Positions 5,631 through 6,669 of a DNA stretch of 6,669 nt are shown here, piece by piece. This DNA is from an uncultured Chlamydiae bacterium. GTDB lineage: Bacteria; Chlamydiota; Chlamydiia; Chlamydiales; Rhabdochlamydiaceae. The position numbers and the translations under genes were made by a program. The DNA lies in NCBI GenBank assembly GCA_903867585.1, contig CAIPRZ010000085.1:1-6669 (forward strand), read 5' to 3'. The notes beneath the pieces were generated by a model. The model was not told where the DNA came from, did no database searches, and saw only the letters and a program-made list of their open reading frames with translations. Each line of letters starts with the position of its first letter. The stretch's first letter is position 1.

Positions 5631-6669
5631 ATGATGTTTATAAATTTTAAAAAGCTGATGTTATTAGCTTCAGCTAGTTTTATTTTTTTTTCTAATTCCA
5701 TTCATGCAAAAACCTTAAGTCTTAATGAAAAAATTGGACAATTGCTGATTGTTAGCTGTCCATCTAATGATACCCTAACAGAATGTAAACACCTTATTCA
5801 CGATTTACATGTAGGTGGATTTATCTATTATTCTTGGATAAATCCTTTGCAAGCTAAAGACCAACTCAAAAAATTAACTCAAGAACTTCAAAAACAGGCC
5901 TTATCAACAAGACACCAAATCCCCTTATTTATCAGTATTGATCAAGAAGGAGGTGTTGTGTCCCGTTTATCAGGAGATTTCACCCTATTTCCTGGAAATT
6001 TTGCTCTTGGAAAAACTAATGACATTAGATTATGCCATAAAACAGCTGTTGCCATGGCTCATGAGATGCGCTATGCAGGTATAAATCTCAATTTCTCACC
6101 TGTTGTAGATATCAACTGCGATAAAACCACTCCCTATACTGGATTTAGATCTTTTGGATCCGACACTAAAAAAGTGGTTCAATTTGCCTCAACAATGCTG
6201 AAAGGTTTTAGAAAAAAAGGGCTTCTTGGCACCTTAAAACATTTTCCAGGAATTGGTTCTGTAAAAACAGATTCTCATATTGAAACCCCCATCATTTGTA
6301 AAAGCTTAGAAGATCTAAAAAAACAGGATTTTATCCCGTTTAAGCAACTCAAAAATGAAGCCGACTTTATTATGACCTCGCATGTTCTTTGTCCCTCGTT
6401 AGATGAAGAAAATCCAGTTACTATTTCTAAAAAAGCTCTTGATTACCTAAAAAAAGAAATCGGATTCAAGGGACTTATTATTTCAGATTCTTTAACCATG
6501 GATGGTCTTTTAAAACAGGGTTTAACGATTGAATCAGCCGCTGTTAAAGCCTTCAATGCAGGATGTGATCTTTTACTTATTGGGGGTAAAATGCTCAATA
6601 ATGGACAAAACACTCATCTTTCCCTGCAAGAGGTAAAAAAAATACATCAAGCTTTAGTTAACAGATCGG
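5631..6669 (+). CDS. NagZ-like beta-N-acetylhexosaminidase (GH3), exported; 3' end cut by window
   Basis: 346 codons are visible and the frame is still open at the window edge. Residues 1-26 look like a Sec signal peptide: basic KK at 7-8, a hydrophobic core at 9-20, and a possible cleavage after SIHA (26). The rest is a glycoside hydrolase family 3 domain: IDQEGG (103-108), FRSFGSD (172-178), KHFPGIG (203-209) followed by the TDSH loop carrying the D214-H216 acid/base dyad typical of NagZ, and SDSLTM (285-290) with the likely nucleophile D286. AGCDLLLIGG (310-319) marks the end of the barrel, so little of the catalytic domain is missing. NagZ enzymes remove GlcNAc from muropeptides during peptidoglycan recycling. 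The usual GHG after KHFP is GIG here (I208). ATG at 5631 or 5634 is possible; an in-frame TAA at 5592-5594 rules out longer forms. There is no visible Shine-Dalgarno. Predicted periplasmic location differs from the cytosolic Gram-negative NagZ, so I do not assign the symbol. Confidence 0.9.
   Translation, partial: MMFINFKKLMLLASASFIFFSNSIHAKTLSLNEKIGQLLIVSCPSNDTLTECKHLIHDLHVGGFIYYSWINPLQAKDQLKKLTQELQKQALSTRHQIPLFISIDQEGGVVSRLSGDFTLFPGNFALGKTNDIRLCHKTAVAMAHEMRYAGINLNFSPVVDINCDKTTPYTGFRSFGSDTKKVVQFASTMLKGFRKKGLLGTLKHFPGIGSVKTDSHIETPIICKSLEDLKKQDFIPFKQLKNEADFIMTSHVLCPSLDEENPVTISKKALDYLKKEIGFKGLIISDSLTMDGLLKQGLTIESAAVKAFNAGCDLLLIGGKMLNNGQNTHLSLQEVKKIHQALVNRS

Overview
The window is a densely packed, AT-rich bacterial segment with every recognisable gene on the + strand. 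The best lineage clue is GroEL: its apical and intermediate domains contain stretches (for example SDYDKEKLQERLAKL and VDDAQHATKAAVEEGILPGG) that closely resemble the bicistronic GroEL (GroEL1) of Chlamydiota as I remember it. The low GC content, AT-only intergenic DNA, weak or absent Shine-Dalgarno sequences and a lineage-specific protein with a disordered centre all fit an obligate intracellular, environmental-chlamydia-like organism. The assignment is made from memory of family sequences, not from a search; another intracellular lineage such as Dependentiae is not excluded.

Layout. Positions 1-1736 hold the 3' end of groES followed four bases later by a complete groEL, closed by a strong intrinsic terminator (1762-1787). 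Positions 1850-3944 hold a two-gene unit: a small membrane-anchored protein with weak AsmA-like character, then a class II fumarase (fumC) starting 4 nt after its stop. After a 136-nt AT-rich spacer with a good sigma70-like promoter comes a 486-residue protein I do not recognise (4081-5541), with a folded N-terminal part, a long Ser/Pro/Ala-rich linker and a helical C-terminal part. From 5631 to the window edge runs a partial glycoside hydrolase family 3 gene (NagZ-like beta-N-acetylhexosaminidase) that begins with an apparent Sec signal peptide.

Functionally these are separate themes placed side by side: protein folding (groES-groEL), TCA cycle (fumC), envelope biology (the AsmA-like protein and the exported NagZ-like enzyme) and one orphan protein. 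Nothing shows that they form one pathway. I found no RNA genes, mobile elements, CRISPR arrays or integration sites. The most interesting items are the orphan protein with its recurring Pro-Leu-Ser motifs, the exported form of a usually cytosolic enzyme, and the pairing of an envelope-type protein with fumarase.
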